64,000 nt of DNA from Candidatus Eremiobacter antarcticus (GTDB lineage Bacteria; Vulcanimicrobiota; Vulcanimicrobiia; Eremiobacterales; Eremiobacteraceae): positions 162,396-226,395 of the forward strand of contig QHBK01000003.1 of NCBI GenBank assembly GCA_003244105.1, given 5' to 3'. The notes under the pieces were generated by a model, which did not search any database, had not been told where the DNA came from, and saw only the letters and a program-made list of their open reading frames with translations. Of this stretch, positions 27,282 through 37,031 are shown piece by piece (positions within the stretch are counted from its first letter, which is position 1; each line of letters starts with the position of its first letter). A program made the translations under genes and the position numbers.

Positions 27282-28645
27282 GGCGCCGGCTGCGGCTCCA
27301 ACCTGGTCTTGACGTTGGATGCATCGCCGGACACATCGAGATCAAGCATGTGCCCCACGGGTTCCCGGCGCGCGATCAGATTGGCGCCCTCGCTGTTGCG
27401 CAGCACCACGGCGATCTTGGGGAAGCGATTGTAGTTGCTCGCCATCGAATAGGTGTAAGCGCCGGTATTGCGCACGACCAGCACCTCGCCCGGCCGCGGA
27501 TCCGGCAGCGGAACGTTGCGGAAAAGCAGATCCGTCTCGCAATGCCGGCCGAAGATCATATATCGCCCGTCGGGCTCATCGGTCGAGCGCGTTCCGAGAT
27601 GCACGGGGTAGACGGCTTCGTACAGCGCCGGCCGGGGATTGTCCGACATGCCGCCGTCCACGATCAGCGCTTGCGCGCCGTTGGCCATCGTCTTGCGCAC
27701 GGCCACGCGATACAACGTCATGCCCGCGGGCGCTATCAGCGCACGTCCTGGTTCGACCATGAGCAACGGCCGCTGCTCGTCTCCAGGCGGAAAGCAGCGG
27801 TCCAGCGCATCCAAAACGGCGGTCGCCCACATCTGAGGCGTGGGAGCGCCGGCCGCGCTGGGACCGTCGTCGAAGCCAAGACCGCCGCCGATGTTGAGCA
27901 CGCGGCAACGTGTGCCGCATGCACTCGCTATCGCTCCAACGACGCTTGCCAATGCCTGGACCTCGCGCGCGTATGGTTCCAAATCAAAGATTTGCGAGCC
28001 GATGTGGCAATGGATCCCCGCAAAATCGAGAGACTGGAAAGCAAGAACCGACTCCACCGCCGCGATCGCCTGTCCATCGGAGACGGGAAACCCGAATTTC
28101 GAATCGGGAGCGCTCGTCTGCACTTGAGCGAGCGTGTCGGCCTTGACCGCGGGATTAACTCGAATGAGAACAGAGGTTCGCACACCGGTCCTTTTCGCAA
28201 TGACGGCAAGCGCGCGGATCTCAGGCTCGTTGTCGACGACGATGTGAGCGACCCCACTGCTGACCGCAAGCTCGAGCTCCGCGGGTGTTTTGGCGCAACC
28301 GTGCATGATGCAGCGGCTCGCGCTCACCCCCGCCTGCAAGACGGTCTGCAGCTCGCCTTCTGAGCAGACGTCCAGATCCAGCGCTTCCTGCTCCGAGATG
28401 CGGGCGATGGCCATAAGCATCAAGGCCTTAGCGGCATACACGACGCGGCAGCGCCAGCCGTCGCGCGAGAAAGCTGTGCGAAACTCCCTCATGCGCGCGC
28501 GCAGTACGCCTTCGTCGATGACGAGCAGCGGAGTCCCAAAACGCGTTGCGAGTTCAGCGAGATCACATGCCGGCTCGGAAAGCGATCCACCGGACGACGC
28601 GTGCTGCGCTCCATCGACCGTGTGTTCGGAATTGTGGTTATCCAT
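27278..28645 (-). CDS. lysA: Diaminopimelate decarboxylase
   Basis: 455 residues from ATG 28645. PLP enzyme making lysine from meso-diaminopimelate. The Lys of VVYAAKALMLMA binds PLP; others are HGCAKTPAELELA, HIGSQIFDLEPY, LNIGGGLGFD, EPGRALIAPAG and the substrate site GRHCETDLL. In-frame ATGs exist at 28654 and 28672, but a TATAAT lies at 28653-28658, which makes 28645 the likely, perhaps leaderless, start. First gene of the lysA-DUF3465-maf-mreBCD-mrdA run. Confidence 0.94.
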   Translation of the reverse strand: MDNHNSEHTVDGAQHASSGGSLSEPACDLAELATRFGTPLLVIDEGVLRARMREFRTAFSRDGWRCRVVYAAKALMLMAIARISEQEALDLDVCSEGELQTVLQAGVSASRCIMHGCAKTPAELELAVSSGVAHIVVDNEPEIRALAVIAKRTGVRTSVLIRVNPAVKADTLAQVQTSAPDSKFGFPVSDGQAIAAVESVLAFQSLDFAGIHCHIGSQIFDLEPYAREVQALASVVGAIASACGTRCRVLNIGGGLGFDDGPSAAGAPTPQMWATAVLDALDRCFPPGDEQRPLLMVEPGRALIAPAGMTLYRVAVRKTMANGAQALIVDGGMSDNPRPALYEAVYPVHLGTRSTDEPDGRYMIFGRHCETDLLFRNVPLPDPRPGEVLVVRNTGAYTYSMASNYNRFPKIAVVLRNSEGANLIARREPVGHMLDLDVSGDASNVKTRLEPQPAP

Positions 28646-28652
28646 AGAATAC

Positions 28653-28688
28653 ATTATAGTGATGTGACGCAACGGGTAACACCCCGTT
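28653..28688 (-). promoter_or_regulatory. lysA promoter with inverted repeat
   Basis: A perfect TATAAT (minus strand, 28653-28658) ends 7 bases before the lysA ATG, so transcription would begin at or within a base or two of the start codon. Just upstream, AACGGG and CCCGTT (28671-28688) form a 6-base inverted repeat with a 6-base spacer over the -35 position, where no good TTGACA is seen. That arrangement would suit an activator or repressor operator. Confidence 0.5.
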
Positions 28689-28719
28689 GTTCATCCTATA
28701 GAGCTGTTCACAGGTGCGT

Positions 28720-28923
28720 ATGAGAAGTTTTCCATCGGATGACTCCCAAAACCCCGAAGCGTATAAAGCGCTTGTGAGCGGCAGACGTTTGAAGCGGCTG
28801 GTCCGGGCCGCCGGCAACATCCGCATTCTGCTTTTAGGTTGGCCGGTGAACGACGGCAAGCCTAAAGGTACGCGTCCGGTGGCCACCGGGACTTTCTCGT
28901 ATCCGGCCTTCGGCTCCAACTAG
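28720..28923 (+). CDS. Small hypothetical protein, 67 residues
   Basis: Unrecognised. ATG 28720 (or GTG 28714) opens MRSFPSDDSQNPEAYKALVS, ending TGTFSYPAFGSN. The second half has the high third-position GC of neighbouring genes, with a basic middle (GRRLKRLVRAAG). It has only a weak AGG upstream and lies alone between divergent lysA and convergent nadD. An antisense frame covers the same region (28638-28919) and looks less protein-like. Confidence 0.4.
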   Translation: MRSFPSDDSQNPEAYKALVSGRRLKRLVRAAGNIRILLLGWPVNDGKPKGTRPVATGTFSYPAFGSN

Positions 28924-28964
28924 CTCGCTGCAGCGCGCGCGTCCGTTGCGTGCGCTTGAACCGT

Positions 28965-29576
28965 TCAGTGCGTGGCCTTGTAAAGGCCTTGTTCTCTGAT
29001 GTAGCTCTCCACCGGGTCAGGCACGAGATAGCGGATGGGCTTGGCCTGCCCCACGCGCGCTCGGATGGAACGTGCCGAAACGTCCACCAGCGGAAGGCTC
29101 AAATAGACAAACCGTTGCTTCAGGTCGAGCGGCAACGCGGCAAGGCAGTCATCCAGTCCGCCTTCGTCAAGGCCGTCGCGGGCCACGACATAAAAATTTT
29201 CCACTAGTCGCGCGACCTGATCCAGGCGTTGCCAGACGCTGTTCACGAGCGAATCGATGCCGGCGATGAACGACAGCTTCGCTTGCGGATACCGCGCTTG
29301 CATCAGCGGCAGGGTGTCGGCAGTATAGACCGGGCCGCTCTGGCGCAGCGCAGTGTCATCCAGACCAAATCTGGCATTGCCTTCAATGCCGAGCGCCACC
29401 ATCGCGGCGCGATGGTGCGCCGATGCGTGCGGACTGCGGTGCGCAGGCGATCCGACCGGCGAGAAAAGCACCTCAGCCAATCCGGCTTCCGCAGCGACTG
29501 CTTCGGCGATGAAGAGATGGCCGACATGCACAGGGTCGAACGTGCCGCCCAGCACTCCGATGCGGTCGGAGCTCAC
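28965..29576 (-). CDS. nadD: Nicotinate-nucleotide adenylyltransferase
   Basis: 203 residues from GTG 29576. Makes deamido-NAD from nicotinate mononucleotide and ATP. It carries GVLGGTFDPVHVGHLFIAE, and the C-terminal LVDVSARSIRARV plus YLVPDPVESYIREQGLY typical of NadD. It follows obgE by 22 bases, the usual obg-nadD association. A longer frame to 29681 overlaps obgE and adds no family sequence. Confidence 0.95.
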   Translation of the reverse strand: MSSDRIGVLGGTFDPVHVGHLFIAEAVAAEAGLAEVLFSPVGSPAHRSPHASAHHRAAMVALGIEGNARFGLDDTALRQSGPVYTADTLPLMQARYPQAKLSFIAGIDSLVNSVWQRLDQVARLVENFYVVARDGLDEGGLDDCLAALPLDLKQRFVYLSLPLVDVSARSIRARVGQAKPIRYLVPDPVESYIREQGLYKATH

Positions 29577-29598
29577 GGCCGTGCGGCGGGTCCGCGCG

Positions 29599-30861
<1,263 letters not shown>

Positions 30862-30947
30862 TCACGTCTTAGAGAACAAAACGGCCAGCTTCGGCGCCGG
30901 CCTCTTGCACGGTGAAGGTTCGATGAGCGCTGGAAACCGTGAAGGCG

Positions 30948-31250
30948 TTACTCTGCTGCGGCGCTCAGCTCGCCGACGAGCACTTTGACGACTTGCTGAT
31001 CGCGTCCGCGACGGGCGAATTCCACGACTCCATCGGTCAAGGCGAACAGCGTGTTGTCTTTCCCCATCCCGACGTTCGAGCCCGGATGGTACTGCGTGCC
31101 GCGCTGGCGCAGGATGATGTTGCCGGCGATGACCGCTTGGCCGCCATATTTCTTGACGCCGAGGCGCTTGCTCTGAGAGTCGCGCCCGTTGCGGGAAGAG
31201 CCTAAGCCCTTCTTGTGCGCAAAACGCTGGAGATCGATGATGAACGACAA
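30948..31250 (-). CDS. rpmA: 50S ribosomal protein bL27 with N-terminal extension
   Basis: 100 residues from TTG 31250 (GGGGAG Shine-Dalgarno). After [10 protein letters not shown] comes the standard bL27 start [18 protein letters not shown]. In Firmicutes the comparable extension ending LQFF-ASKKG is cut off by the protease Prp, exposing the N-terminus near the peptidyl-transferase centre; LQRF-AHKKG fits that pattern. rplU and prp, usually just upstream, are absent here. Confidence 0.96.
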   Translation of the reverse strand: MSFIIDLQRFAHKKGLGSSRNGRDSQSKRLGVKKYGGQAVIAGNIILRQRGTQYHPGSNVGMGKDNTLFALTDGVVEFARRGRDQQVVKVLVGELSAAAE

Positions 31251-31298
31251 GGTTTTGGCTCCCCGGTCAGGTTGGTCTTCGTATTTGATGGCTCAGGT

Positions 31299-31328
31299 AG
31301 TATAGCAAAACCGCCGTCGCGCGGTCAA
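31299..31328 (-). promoter_or_regulatory. Promoter for rpmA-obgE-nadD
   Basis: Minus strand TTGACC (31323-31328), an 18-base spacer, and TATACT (31299-31304), giving a leader of about 40 bases before the rpmA TTG. It resembles a strong housekeeping promoter and explains rpmA starting its own operon. Confidence 0.7.
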
Positions 31329-31359
31329 TTCGATGTCGGCCGATGCCTTGGCTATGCGC

Positions 31360-31953
31360 TTACGATCGTCGCAAGGCGGGCTCGCGGTGGCGATTTCGCA
31401 CGATAACCCAGGTCGCTCGGGCGACCAGCAGCAGCACGATGACGAAGATCGCGGCCACGATGCCTGCGACATACGGATGCATGAACGCCAGCACGATCCC
31501 GCCGACCGCAGCCGCATCCTCTCCGAAGCTCATGCCTGGATTCGCGAGACCGGCGGTCGTGGCGGTTGAGGCCGCACGCGCAGCCGCCGAGGAACCGTGG
31601 ACCAAAAGCGAGTTGAGGGCGCCCAATGCCATCATGCTGTACAAGGAACCGGTGTTGTCGGTGTGCACGGTACCGCCGACCAATATTGCGCCGGCGACGG
31701 GCCTGACGGCGAACGACACCGCGTGCAGAGCATGATCGACCACCGGCACCTTGTCTCCGATGAACTCAAGCGCGGAGAAGACGCCCAAGACGATCATCGT
31801 GGAGTCGTGCCCGAGCCAAGCAAAGCTGGCGGCAGGGTGAATCCAGTGGAAGTGCGCGGCGAGCGACACTGAAAACAGCGTCAGAAAGCCTCGCAGCCCT
31901 GCGGTGGTCGTGAGCGCGTACGCGAGAGCGTACTGGCCGGAAGTATCCATCAT
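31360..31953 (-). CDS. DUF4126 family membrane protein
   Basis: 197 residues with several hydrophobic segments, beginning ALAYALTTTAGLRGFLTLF and continuing with FSALEFIGDKVPVVDHALH and RPVAGAILVGG, the recognisable DUF4126 pattern. Function is unknown. It lies between rpmA and a broken acetyltransferase gene on the same strand; the ATG is 5 bases from that gene's end. Confidence 0.75.
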   Translation of the reverse strand: MMDTSGQYALAYALTTTAGLRGFLTLFSVSLAAHFHWIHPAASFAWLGHDSTMIVLGVFSALEFIGDKVPVVDHALHAVSFAVRPVAGAILVGGTVHTDNTGSLYSMMALGALNSLLVHGSSAAARAASTATTAGLANPGMSFGEDAAAVGGIVLAFMHPYVAGIVAAIFVIVLLLVARATWVIVRNRHREPALRRS

Positions 31954-31958
31954 CTACC

Positions 31959-32559
31959 TTACCGTTCTAAGGAAGGAAAAGTTTCGCTTCCGGGACGCCT
32001 GAGCGCCTGTGCGGGGTCCGGCGATGCGGTACGTTTCGGACGGTCGCAAGCGTAGTACCGGCAATCGCAGTCGAAAAAGCGGGCGTCCTTTTCGTAGCGC
32101 AGACCCACTTTCTCTAGGACGCGCTGCGAGGCGGCGTTGCCCGCAAGCGTGATGCCGACGATGCGCTCCAAGCTGAGCTCGTCAAACCCGCACCTCAGGG
32201 CGGCCGCTGCCGCCTCGGTCGCGAGGCCTTGACCCCAACAAGCGCGTTCAAGCAGATAGAGCACCTCAATCTCATCCCCGGGCGGGAGGTGGTTCAATCC
32301 GCACTGGCCCAGGAGCACGCCGCTCATTTTGTCGACGAGAGCCCACACTCCAAACCCATGGCGGATCCAGTTGGTCCATGAAGTGGGCGATGACTCGTTC
32401 GGAAATCCGTGGGGCTTCGCTTGCGGCATAGGGCCCGCGCGGCAAGAAGCGGGTGACGAGCGGGTCGGCCATCAGCGCTTCATGCGCTCCGAGGTCACCT
32501 GTGACGAAGCGGCGTAAAAGCAGCCTCGGCGTTTCCAACTGCTCGGGAGCGCGTGTCAT
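31959..32559 (-). pseudogene. GNAT (RimJ-type) N-acetyltransferase split by a frameshift
   Basis: The first part (from ATG 32559: ETPRLLLRRFVTGDLGAHEA...RVIAHFMDQ) and the second part (WIRHGFGVWALVD...GQCGLNHLP...WGQGLATEAAAAALRCGF...GNAASQRVLEKVGLRYEK) together make one complete GNAT acetyltransferase, but lie in different frames. The switch is near 32370, where one extra base (or two missing) after the DQ codons separates them. It could be a genuine recent loss or a sequence error. The full-length product would resemble ribosomal-protein-alanine acetyltransferases. Confidence 0.8.
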
Positions 32560-32618
32560 TTCCCGCACTTACACTGGCGCACAGGGGAGCCATTTCACAA
32601 GAGAGGGTGTCGCAGCGG

Positions 32619-33428
32619 ATGAGAACATCGCCGCACGATGCGGGAGGCTATGACAGCCGCTCCTTCGTCGCCGAGTTCTACGACTTCGTCCCGGCGTACT
32701 CGAATCGTCCAGACGCCGCTTTTTACCTCGACCTCGCACGCGCTGCCGCCGGTGCGACCTTGGAGCTGGGCTGCGGGACCGGCAGGCTGTTGATTCCCAT
32801 CGCAAGGGCCGGTGTCGAGATCGTGGGCCTCGACCGTTCGCAAGCGATGCTGCAGCGCTGCAGGCAAAAGCTGGAAACTGAGTCTGAAGCGGTTCGCAGC
32901 CGCACGCAGCTCGTCAACGGCGACATGACCGACTTCGAATTGAAGCAAAGGTTCCAGCTTGTTATCGCACCCTTTCGCTGTTTCCAGCACGTGCTGGCGG
33001 TGGAGCGGCAGATCGCGTGCCTGCGATGTGTTCGCCGCCAGCTAGCGGCGGGAGGGACGTTCGTGCTGGACGTGTTCCAAGTGCAAGCGGCGCGCATGCA
33101 TGACACGGCGTTCATGCAAGAGTCCGTCGAATTCGAAGGAGTCGCATTGTCCGGCGGCCGCACGCTCAAGCGGACGTTCCGCACCGCCGCCTTTCATCGC
33201 GGCGAGCAGTATAACGATTGCGAGCTGATCTATTACGTGACAAAACCCGACGGCGGCAGCGAGCGCCTTGTCCACGCGTTCCCGCTACGCTATTTCTTCC
33301 GCTACGAGGTCGAGCATCTGCTGGCGCGCAGCGGTTTTGCGGTCGAGGACGTTTTTGGAGATTACGACCGTTCGCCGCTTGCGGACGATTCGCCGGAGAT
33401 GATCTTTGTGGCAAAGGCGGCCGGTTAG
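32619..33428 (+). CDS. Class I SAM-dependent methyltransferase
   Basis: 269 residues from ATG 32619 (GAGAGGG upstream). Motif I LELGCGTGRLLIPIARAG, followed by VGLDRSQAMLQRCRQKL and the acidic VNGDMTDFEL; FVLDVFQV and a C-terminal beta region complete the Rossmann methyltransferase. The substrate cannot be inferred. It is divergent from the acetyltransferase pseudogene. Its stop codon lies in the loop of a terminator hairpin. Confidence 0.85.
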   Translation: MRTSPHDAGGYDSRSFVAEFYDFVPAYSNRPDAAFYLDLARAAAGATLELGCGTGRLLIPIARAGVEIVGLDRSQAMLQRCRQKLETESEAVRSRTQLVNGDMTDFELKQRFQLVIAPFRCFQHVLAVERQIACLRCVRRQLAAGGTFVLDVFQVQAARMHDTAFMQESVEFEGVALSGGRTLKRTFRTAAFHRGEQYNDCELIYYVTKPDGGSERLVHAFPLRYFFRYEVEHLLARSGFAVEDVFGDYDRSPLADDSPEMIFVAKAAG

Positions 33429-33437
33429 CCGGCCGCC
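33416..33437. terminator. Bidirectional hairpin terminator
   Basis: Perfect 9-base GC stem (33416-33424 with 33429-33437) around a TTAG loop that contains the methyltransferase stop codon. It lies between two convergent genes, so it can serve both strands. No clear U-tract. Confidence 0.65.
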
Positions 33438-33444
33438 CTCTCAG

Positions 33445-36400
33445 CTAATACTTGGCGGTCATGAAAAACGTGAAGAGTCGAGGCGGCCCAAACGATTCGT
33501 TCTCGTAGGCGTTGGGGCTCTGGTTGTATTGGAACGGCTCGAACGGAGCGTTGACGTTCACGCCTGATCCCGGACCATAGCCGCCCAAAGCATTGGGGAC
33601 GTAGTAGAGGTTCGCGGGTATCTGCGTCGGCGTGAAATTGTTGAACAGGTTTTGAACCCGAATGCCGACCTGCATGTTGTGGGGCGCGCGCCCGAGGTCA
33701 TGAGACACGCTGACGAGCACGGTCGCGATCTGCGGCCCGCGCAGGGTCCCCGGATCGTCGCCTTCCGGAGTTCCGCGCGAACCCGTGATGTTGGGGTTCG
33801 TTACCGTGCCCGGGTTGGCCGGATCGGTGAAGTAGTACGCCTGAGATGTCGGGCTCACGAGATCGCTGTTGAGCACTTCAACGGGTACGTTCACGTTGTT
33901 CGCATTGGGCAAGAACGTGAAGGTCTTCTTGCCGACGCCGTAGCGGTAGCCCGATTCGTACGACACGGTCGTCGACGCATGCAAGCCGCTGGGCGTGTTG
34001 TAGACGAGATTGAGCGTGCCGACCACCGGCGCGACGTACGTCACGTGGAAGAAATGGCCGGCCGCAAGCGCGGCGTTGTTCACGGTTGGAAAGAAATCGC
34101 TGTCGTAATTGGCGAGCGTGTTGTCATACGTCGCGTCCAGCAAGCCTGAGAGCCCGTAGCGAGATTGGCGCTGCAACGCGACTTCGACCCCGGTGTTCAC
34201 GTTGATGCCGGCGTTCTCTTCACGTGAAGGGCCGAACACCGGGGTACCGCTGGCCAGCGTGAACAGCAGCGGCTGGTTGCCGACGACGTAATCCGTGCCC
34301 TTGCGGTAATAGGGCTCGATGCGCAACTCCAGACCGTGGCCGAAATCATGCTCGAACCCGAAATCGACATTGGTCGCGCGCTGCGGGCGCACCGGAGTGT
34401 ATTGCTGGAATTCGTTGGTCGTCAGCTCTAAGACGATCTGCTGATATAGATTGCTGACATGATTGGTCACGCCGAATCCGGGCAACGGCACGAAGCAGCC
34501 GCTCGCGATGTTGCAGTTCTGCAGCGCGGGGTTCACTTGGTACACGTCTTCGAGCGCGGACTCCGGCACGAACTCGATGTTCTTGCCGTACGAGAACCGC
34601 AGCGTATCACGCGGCGAGAGCTCGTAACTCATGGCTAGGCGCGGGCTGACCTGCGAGGGGTGGGTGACGTCGTTGCCGATCGGCTGGCCTGGGACCGTGA
34701 CGAAGTTGCCGTTATCGTCGAAGAAGTAGGTCGTGTTCGCCTCCGCGACGTTGGCGGGAAGCGGCAGCGCCTCTTTGTCGAAGCGGAGGCCCAGCGTGAT
34801 GTTCCACTTCTCATTGGGCTGATAGTGATCTTTGATGTACAGATCGTAGCGGTGCAGCGGATCGTTCGTGTATGAGAGATTGTTGGCGTACGTGCTCAAG
34901 GGTGCATGCCCCGGATCCGTCGGCAGCCCAAGGCCCAACGATGCATTGAGGGCCGCGTTGAACGGTGCGATGTAGCAACCGCCCATCGGACCGGGCAGCC
35001 CGTTGAAGTCCGCCAGTTCCGGCGTGCACGCCTCTTCCAGCGGCTCGTAGAAGGTCTCAAAGCTTGGGTAAGCCGCCGAATACTGGTTCTTGTAGTACGA
35101 GGCGTCGCCGCCGAAGCTTATCTCGTGCTTGCTGCTGATCTGGTTCGTGTAGTCGAAGGCCTCCCCGAGGTTCGTTGTCTGAAGATCCTCGTAGAAGTCG
35201 CTGAACGATCCGAGGTCGTAGGGGTAGCGAAAGATCAGGTTTTCGACCGTCTTGTACAGCCGGATCTCTCCGAAGCTGGAAGGGCTGAGCTGGCGTTTGT
35301 AATTGAGCTTGTCGATGACGGTGTTGAACGTCTGCGTGTCGAGCATGTTGGTATTCTGATTGTAAGCGGCTTGGCCGGGATAGAGCGTGATATAGCTGGT
35401 CTCGTACGTGGAGAACTGCCCCAATCCGTACGGGTCGTTGTTGATCTGATTGTTGAAATTGTTGGAAGCGTATGGTGCGACTGACGGTCCCACGAGGTAG
35501 CCGAAGAAGTAGGTTGAGCCGCTCTCGTTGTTGAGGAACTGCAGTTCATTCTTGTCGCCCTTGCCCCAGTGATAGAAGAGGTTGAAAACCTCGTCGTTAA
35601 GGGTGAAGTTGCTCGTCAGCGCCAGGTTGAGAGGATAAATGCTATGGCGGTCGCCGTAATCTTGGTCATTGCGTTGGCCGCCATACGAGAAGTAATAGCT
35701 GAACCGGTTGTCGGGCGTCGCGTTGCCGTAATCGAAGGACATCTCATGACCGAACGTGGGACCGATCATCCGGAACGTCGCCTGGCCGGCGGCGGGATAC
35801 GTTCCGCGCTTGATGACCTCGTTGATGACGCCGGTGTTCGTGTTGCCGCTGCTGACGTCGTAGCCGCCGGTGGACAGTTGAACGCTGCGCGCGCCATTGA
35901 GAGAAACGGCGTTGAGGAATTGGCCCGTCACCGCATCGGTGTTGTCGACGCCGTCGAACTGGTAACCGACGTCGTTCTCCGCCCCGCCGCGGATGACCGG
36001 ATAGCCGAAATTGTCAGTGGTGACGCCCGGCAGCGAGTTGAACGCTTGAAATCCGTTGAGATCCTGCGGAGTGCCGTTGAGATTCTCCAGGCGCGTTTGA
36101 TTGATGACGTACGTGTCGGCGGTCTGTGTCGGCTGGATCAGCGATGTGGCGCTGCGCACCGTGACGCGTCCCAAGCTCTTGACGCCGGCTTCCATGCGCC
36201 CGTTGACGCGGCTGCTTTGGTCTTGCGTGACCGTGATGCCCGGGATCATGACGCTTTGATAGCCGTCTTTCGTGAACGTGACGGAGTAGGTGTCAAGCGG
36301 CAGCCCGTTGAGAGAATAGAAGCCGTTGGCTCCCGTCACCGTCACGCGCGAAGCCGATGGCGCGGTTACGGAAACGCGCACGTCCGCGAGCGGATGACCC

Positions 36401-36522
36401 GAAGCGTCACTGACCTGGCCGAGGATTCCGCCGGTCGTGCCGGCGCGCGAGGCGGACGGGAATGACCAAGACAGACACACTGCCAAAAAGCAGACGACGA
36501 TACGGCCGGCGTTTTTTCTCAT
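33445..36522 (-). CDS. TonB-dependent outer-membrane receptor with carboxypeptidase-regulatory-like N-domain
   Basis: 1025 residues. Signal peptide 1-27 (MRKNAGRIVVCFLAVCLSWS...), then a CarboxypepD_reg-like domain (GILGQVSDASGHPLADVRVS...YSLNGLPLDTYSVTF, about 30-105), a plug-like region (VIRGGAENDVGYQFDGVDN) and a long, aromatic-rich beta barrel ending FTFFMTAKY. It is expected to take up a large substrate across the outer membrane using TonB/ExbBD energy. No TonB partner, surface lipoprotein or substrate gene adjoins it, so the ligand is unknown. Good GGAGGA Shine-Dalgarno. Confidence 0.87.
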   Translation of the reverse strand: MRKNAGRIVVCFLAVCLSWSFPSASRAGTTGGILGQVSDASGHPLADVRVSVTAPSASRVTVTGANGFYSLNGLPLDTYSVTFTKDGYQSVMIPGITVTQDQSSRVNGRMEAGVKSLGRVTVRSATSLIQPTQTADTYVINQTRLENLNGTPQDLNGFQAFNSLPGVTTDNFGYPVIRGGAENDVGYQFDGVDNTDAVTGQFLNAVSLNGARSVQLSTGGYDVSSGNTNTGVINEVIKRGTYPAAGQATFRMIGPTFGHEMSFDYGNATPDNRFSYYFSYGGQRNDQDYGDRHSIYPLNLALTSNFTLNDEVFNLFYHWGKGDKNELQFLNNESGSTYFFGYLVGPSVAPYASNNFNNQINNDPYGLGQFSTYETSYITLYPGQAAYNQNTNMLDTQTFNTVIDKLNYKRQLSPSSFGEIRLYKTVENLIFRYPYDLGSFSDFYEDLQTTNLGEAFDYTNQISSKHEISFGGDASYYKNQYSAAYPSFETFYEPLEEACTPELADFNGLPGPMGGCYIAPFNAALNASLGLGLPTDPGHAPLSTYANNLSYTNDPLHRYDLYIKDHYQPNEKWNITLGLRFDKEALPLPANVAEANTTYFFDDNGNFVTVPGQPIGNDVTHPSQVSPRLAMSYELSPRDTLRFSYGKNIEFVPESALEDVYQVNPALQNCNIASGCFVPLPGFGVTNHVSNLYQQIVLELTTNEFQQYTPVRPQRATNVDFGFEHDFGHGLELRIEPYYRKGTDYVVGNQPLLFTLASGTPVFGPSREENAGINVNTGVEVALQRQSRYGLSGLLDATYDNTLANYDSDFFPTVNNAALAAGHFFHVTYVAPVVGTLNLVYNTPSGLHASTTVSYESGYRYGVGKKTFTFLPNANNVNVPVEVLNSDLVSPTSQAYYFTDPANPGTVTNPNITGSRGTPEGDDPGTLRGPQIATVLVSVSHDLGRAPHNMQVGIRVQNLFNNFTPTQIPANLYYVPNALGGYGPGSGVNVNAPFEPFQYNQSPNAYENESFGPPRLFTFFMTAKY

Positions 36523-36677
36523 AGCATCCTCCGGTTGTGGTGTCCGCGCAGGTTCTTGGAGTGCATTTCAAACTCTTTCGGTTCGCGGATGAGATTTGGA
36601 CGGAACGGCGCGATTACGGCAGTCCGCGCGGGGTACAAAAGAAGACAACCAAGGCTTTGGCCGGAAGGGAGCAACGC

Positions 36678-36974
36678 ATGCCGACAAAATCACGAAAGCG
36701 AACCAGCAAGAGCGCGGGCCGCAAATCAAGTGGAGGCGCGAAGAAAAAATCCGGCCGTCGCTACGGCCCTAAGTCCCAAGAGAAGGTCGGTCGAGCCATG
36801 CGCGAGATGAAGCGCGGCAAATTGAAGTCGGGCCGCTCGGGCAAGAAAGTGAAGAGCCGCAAGCAAGCCATCGCGATCGGGCTGTCGGAGGCGCGCAAAA
36901 GCGGTGCGAAAGTGCCGAAGCAGTCGGGCAGCCGCAAGAAGTCGTCCGGCAAGCGAGAGAGCGCGTCGAGCTGA
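36678..36974 (+). CDS. Small basic protein (DUF6496-like)
   Basis: 98 residues from ATG 36678 (AAGGGAG Shine-Dalgarno). About 40% Lys/Arg with Ser and Gly: an N-terminal SRKRTSKSAGRK tail, a central block GRRYGPKSQEKVGRAMREMK and SRKQAIAIGLSEARKSG, then another basic tail. The central block resembles DUF6496-like small proteins. DNA or RNA binding is inferred from charge only. Followed by tandem hairpins. Confidence 0.75.
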   Translation: MPTKSRKRTSKSAGRKSSGGAKKKSGRRYGPKSQEKVGRAMREMKRGKLKSGRSGKKVKSRKQAIAIGLSEARKSGAKVPKQSGSRKKSSGKRESASS

Positions 36975-36981
36975 AAAAAAC

Positions 36982-37017
36982 GGGGCGGACAAGGTCCGTC
37001 CCTTGGATTTTCCAAGG
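36982..37017. terminator. Tandem hairpins between convergent genes
   Basis: Hairpin 1 (36982-37002) pairs GGGGCGGAC with GTCCGTCCC around AAG. Hairpin 2 (37001-37017) is a perfect 7-base stem, CCTTGGA/TCCAAGG, with a TTT loop. An A-run (36974-36980) on the left would be a U-run for the minus-strand transcript. They separate the convergent basic-protein and VOC genes. Confidence 0.65.
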
Positions 37018-37031
37018 TGCTGCGGGCAGTG

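Noticed and set aside
28638-28919. Minus-strand frame overlapping the lysA start
   Set aside because: Covers the lysA promoter and competes with the more coding-like plus-strand frame.
34215-34232. parS-like CTTCACGTGAAG
   Set aside because: Only the inner 12 bases are palindromic and the outer T-G-T/A-C-A bases do not match; it lies inside the TonB receptor gene.
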